DNA of 7,092 bases from Cyclobacteriaceae bacterium (GTDB lineage Bacteria; Bacteroidota; Bacteroidia; Cytophagales; Cyclobacteriaceae): contig JANYDR010000373.1 in assembly GCA_025363495.1 (NCBI GenBank), positions 1 through 7,092 of the forward strand. Direction: 5' to 3'. Made by a program: the position numbers and the translations under genes. The notes under the pieces were generated by a model. The model had not been told where the DNA came from. It worked only from the letters and a program-made list of their open reading frames with translations, and ran no database searches. Each line of letters begins with the position of its first letter. The first letter of the stretch is position 1. Positions 5,596 through 7,092 of this stretch are shown one piece after another.

Positions 5596-6486
5596 ATGGC
5601 AGGAGAATTCAAAGTCAAGAAGAAGAAACTGGGTAGCTATCCTTTTTTCAGCGTGGTGTTCAGCATCACACTGGCCTTGTTTGTAGTTGGCATGTTTGGA
5701 ATCCTGGTGATCTATGCCGACACCCTCTCAAACCTTGTTAAAGAGAACGTAAAAATTAAAGTTTTCCTGAAGAATCAACTGGAAGAAGAAAATATCAAAG
5801 CCATTGAAAAACAATTAGCTTCTTCAGATTTCATTCTAAAAAATCCCTCGAAGAAAACATTAGTATTTGTCTCGAAAGAGCAGGCCGCAAAAGATTTCAT
5901 TAAGGATACTGGAGAAGATTTTAACTTCCTTGGAGAAAATCCATTACGAAATGCTTTCCTGGTAAACCTTGACACTGCCTTTCAAAACAAGAAAGCATTA
6001 GCCGATATTAAAACAAGAGTAGAAAAAATCAACGGTGTATTTCAGGTGCATTATGAGGCTAACCTTATTGAATCCATGAATAAGAATATTGCCCAAATAG
6101 GACTCATTTTGATTGGACTTGCCTCTATCTTATTAATTGTTGTTGTTCTTCTTATCAACAGCACGTTACGACTCGCACTTTTTTCGCAACGCTTTCTTAT
6201 TCGCAGCATGCAATTGGTTGGCGCTACCAGAGCCTTTATCCAATGGCCATTTATTTTCAGAGCTGTGCTACATGGCGCCCTGGCTGGAATCATCTCCTGT
6301 GGCCTTCTCTGGGGGGTAATTCAATTGGGGAATCGCAAAATTGAAGAGCTTAAACTGATAGAAGACCAGGATCGAATTCTGATATTGCTTGCCAGTCTGC
6401 TTGCAATGGGTATTTTTGTGGCCGTAATCAGTACCTGGCGGGCAGTACACAAATACCTAAAGCTCTCATTAGACGAATTATATTAA
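5596..6486 (+). CDS. ftsX: Cell division protein FtsX
   Basis: This 296-residue protein is the membrane subunit of the FtsEX ABC-type complex, which links the divisome to activation of peptidoglycan hydrolases. The order is typical: a Lys-rich cytoplasmic start (MAGEFKVKKKKLGSYPFF), TM1 (about 17-40), an extracytoplasmic domain of about 125 residues (41-166), TM2 (168-188), a cytoplasmic segment with the family motif MQLVGATRAFIQWPF (205-219), TM3 (about 220-243), a short loop, TM4 (261-280), and the C-terminal LSLDELY. The ATG at 5596 is chosen. The frame stays open upstream to a TTG at 5533 inside the terminator T-run, but that stretch (His/Pro-rich) is non-coding leader. The ATPase partner FtsE is not in this window; in Bacteroidota ftsE and ftsX are often unlinked. 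The stop is one base before the next ATG. Confidence 0.95.
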   Translation: MAGEFKVKKKKLGSYPFFSVVFSITLALFVVGMFGILVIYADTLSNLVKENVKIKVFLKNQLEEENIKAIEKQLASSDFILKNPSKKTLVFVSKEQAAKDFIKDTGEDFNFLGENPLRNAFLVNLDTAFQNKKALADIKTRVEKINGVFQVHYEANLIESMNKNIAQIGLILIGLASILLIVVVLLINSTLRLALFSQRFLIRSMQLVGATRAFIQWPFIFRAVLHGALAGIISCGLLWGVIQLGNRKIEELKLIEDQDRILILLASLLAMGIFVAVISTWRAVHKYLKLSLDELY

Positions 6487-6487
6487 T

Positions 6488-6697
6488 ATGAATAAATTAC
6501 CCTTCGGAAAGAAAAATTATCAACTCATGGTAACCGGCCTTGTGGTTTTGGTGCTCGGCTTTACAATTATGAGTCTTGATAATCAACCTCATGGCTTTGG
6601 CTTCCTTGGCCTTACCCTCGGACCTATCATTGTTGTAGGAGGCTTTATTGTCGAACTTTTTGCTATTCTGCACAAGCCATCAGAATCCGAGAACTAA
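6488..6697 (+). CDS. DUF3098 small membrane protein
   Basis: This 69-residue protein opens with PFGKKNYQLMVTGLVVLVLGF and has two hydrophobic helices (about 12-29 and 41-61) joined by a short loop (NQPHGFGFLG). The Pro-Phe-Gly-Lys-Lys-Asn-Tyr start, the LTLGPIIVVGGF second helix and the short charged C-terminus fit the DUF3098 family of Bacteroidota. Its biochemical role is unknown. It starts 1 nt after the ftsX stop and ends 6 nt before uppP, so it is almost certainly co-transcribed and perhaps translationally coupled with ftsX. Both ends of the hairpin are predicted to be cytoplasmic by the basic start. The position between ftsX and uppP is, as far as I know, a recurrent Bacteroidota arrangement, suggesting an envelope or division role (inferred). 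Confidence 0.88.
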   Translation: MNKLPFGKKNYQLMVTGLVVLVLGFTIMSLDNQPHGFGFLGLTLGPIIVVGGFIVELFAILHKPSESEN

Positions 6698-6703
6698 GCT
6701 TGC

Positions 6704-7092
6704 ATGTCTATCATTCAGGCGATTGTACTGGCGATCATTGAGGGTCTGACAGAATTTCTACCGGTATCTTCAACCGGACATATGATCATCGGTTCAGCCC
6801 TGATGGGTATCTCTTCCAATTCATTTGCTAAAACATTCACAGTTGCTATTCAGTTAGGCGCTATTGCTTCAGTAGTGGTGCTCTATTGGAAAAAATTCTT
6901 TCAGACCTGGAAATTTTATTTCGTACTGATAGTTGGTTTCATTCCAGCAGCAATAGCAGGTCTGTTATTCAATGATAAGATCGATGCGCTACTCGAGCGT
7001 GTTGACGTAGTCGGCTGGATGCTTATCGCCGGAGGCATTGTGCTATTGTTCATTGATTCATTTTTCACCAAACAAGCTGATGGTAAAACTGA
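6704..7092 (+). CDS. uppP: Undecaprenyl-diphosphatase UppP (BacA), 5' part only
   Basis: The reading frame starts with ATG at 6704 and runs off the window, leaving 129 codons of a family usually near 265 residues. The enzyme removes a phosphate from undecaprenyl diphosphate at the membrane so the lipid carrier can be reused for peptidoglycan and other surface polymers; it is also linked to bacitracin resistance. The first catalytic signature is intact: E13 and E17 in EGLTEFLPVSSTGH (13-26), with S22, S23 and H26, matching E17, E21, S26, S27 and H30 of the E. coli enzyme. TFTVAIQLGAIASVVVLYW (44-62) and the following hydrophobic helices also fit. The second motif (PGxSRS) would lie beyond the window. 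It is the third gene of the ftsX unit, 6 nt after the DUF3098 gene. Confidence 0.95.
   Translation, partial: MSIIQAIVLAIIEGLTEFLPVSSTGHMIIGSALMGISSNSFAKTFTVAIQLGAIASVVVLYWKKFFQTWKFYFVLIVGFIPAAIAGLLFNDKIDALLERVDVVGWMLIAGGIVLLFIDSFFTKQADGKT

Noticed and set aside
6137..6319. 60-codon + strand open frame inside ftsX
   Set aside because: It is an out-of-frame shadow of the TM2-TM3 region of FtsX.

Overview
The window looks like a chromosomal segment of a Bacteroidota bacterium, most likely from the Cytophagales side of the phylum (inferred by eye, no database search). The reasons are: a TTTG-N19-TATCTTTG promoter that fits the Bacteroidota sigma-A type; starts without clear Shine-Dalgarno sequences; an ECF sigma factor with a cysteine-free anti-sigma-like partner; the gene order ftsX, DUF3098, uppP; and a Bacteroidota-style membrane pyrophosphatase. 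All recognisable genes are on the + strand. I see no insertion sequence, phage gene, CRISPR array, tRNA or rRNA.

Layout: (1) 39-940 is a two-gene unit, an acyl-CoA thioesterase overlapping by one base a 125-residue protein whose C-terminus resembles the DNA polymerase III psi subunit (HolD). (2) 941-1199 is non-coding. It holds two arrays of a degenerate 7-bp repeat in opposite orientation, a weak terminator-like hairpin and a good promoter. (3) 1200-3500 is hppA, a complete ion-pumping membrane pyrophosphatase with the K+-dependent signature, closed by a strong terminator. (4) 3585-4010 is a secreted DUF2147 protein. (5) 4112-5495 is an ECF sigma factor followed after 4 nt by a membrane-anchored anti-sigma-like protein, closed by a strong terminator. 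(6) 5596 to the window end is a tight unit of ftsX, a DUF3098 membrane protein and the 5' part of uppP.

How the parts relate: FtsX (cell-wall hydrolase control at the divisome) and UppP (undecaprenyl phosphate recycling) both serve envelope growth, and DUF3098 sits between them. HppA uses pyrophosphate from biosynthesis to energise the membrane. The sigma/anti-sigma pair is a separate sensory unit bounded downstream by its own terminator. Most of the window is ordinary core genome. The points most worth a second look are the inverted heptamer arrays, the HolD-like protein, and the conserved-looking C-terminal module of the anti-sigma-like protein.
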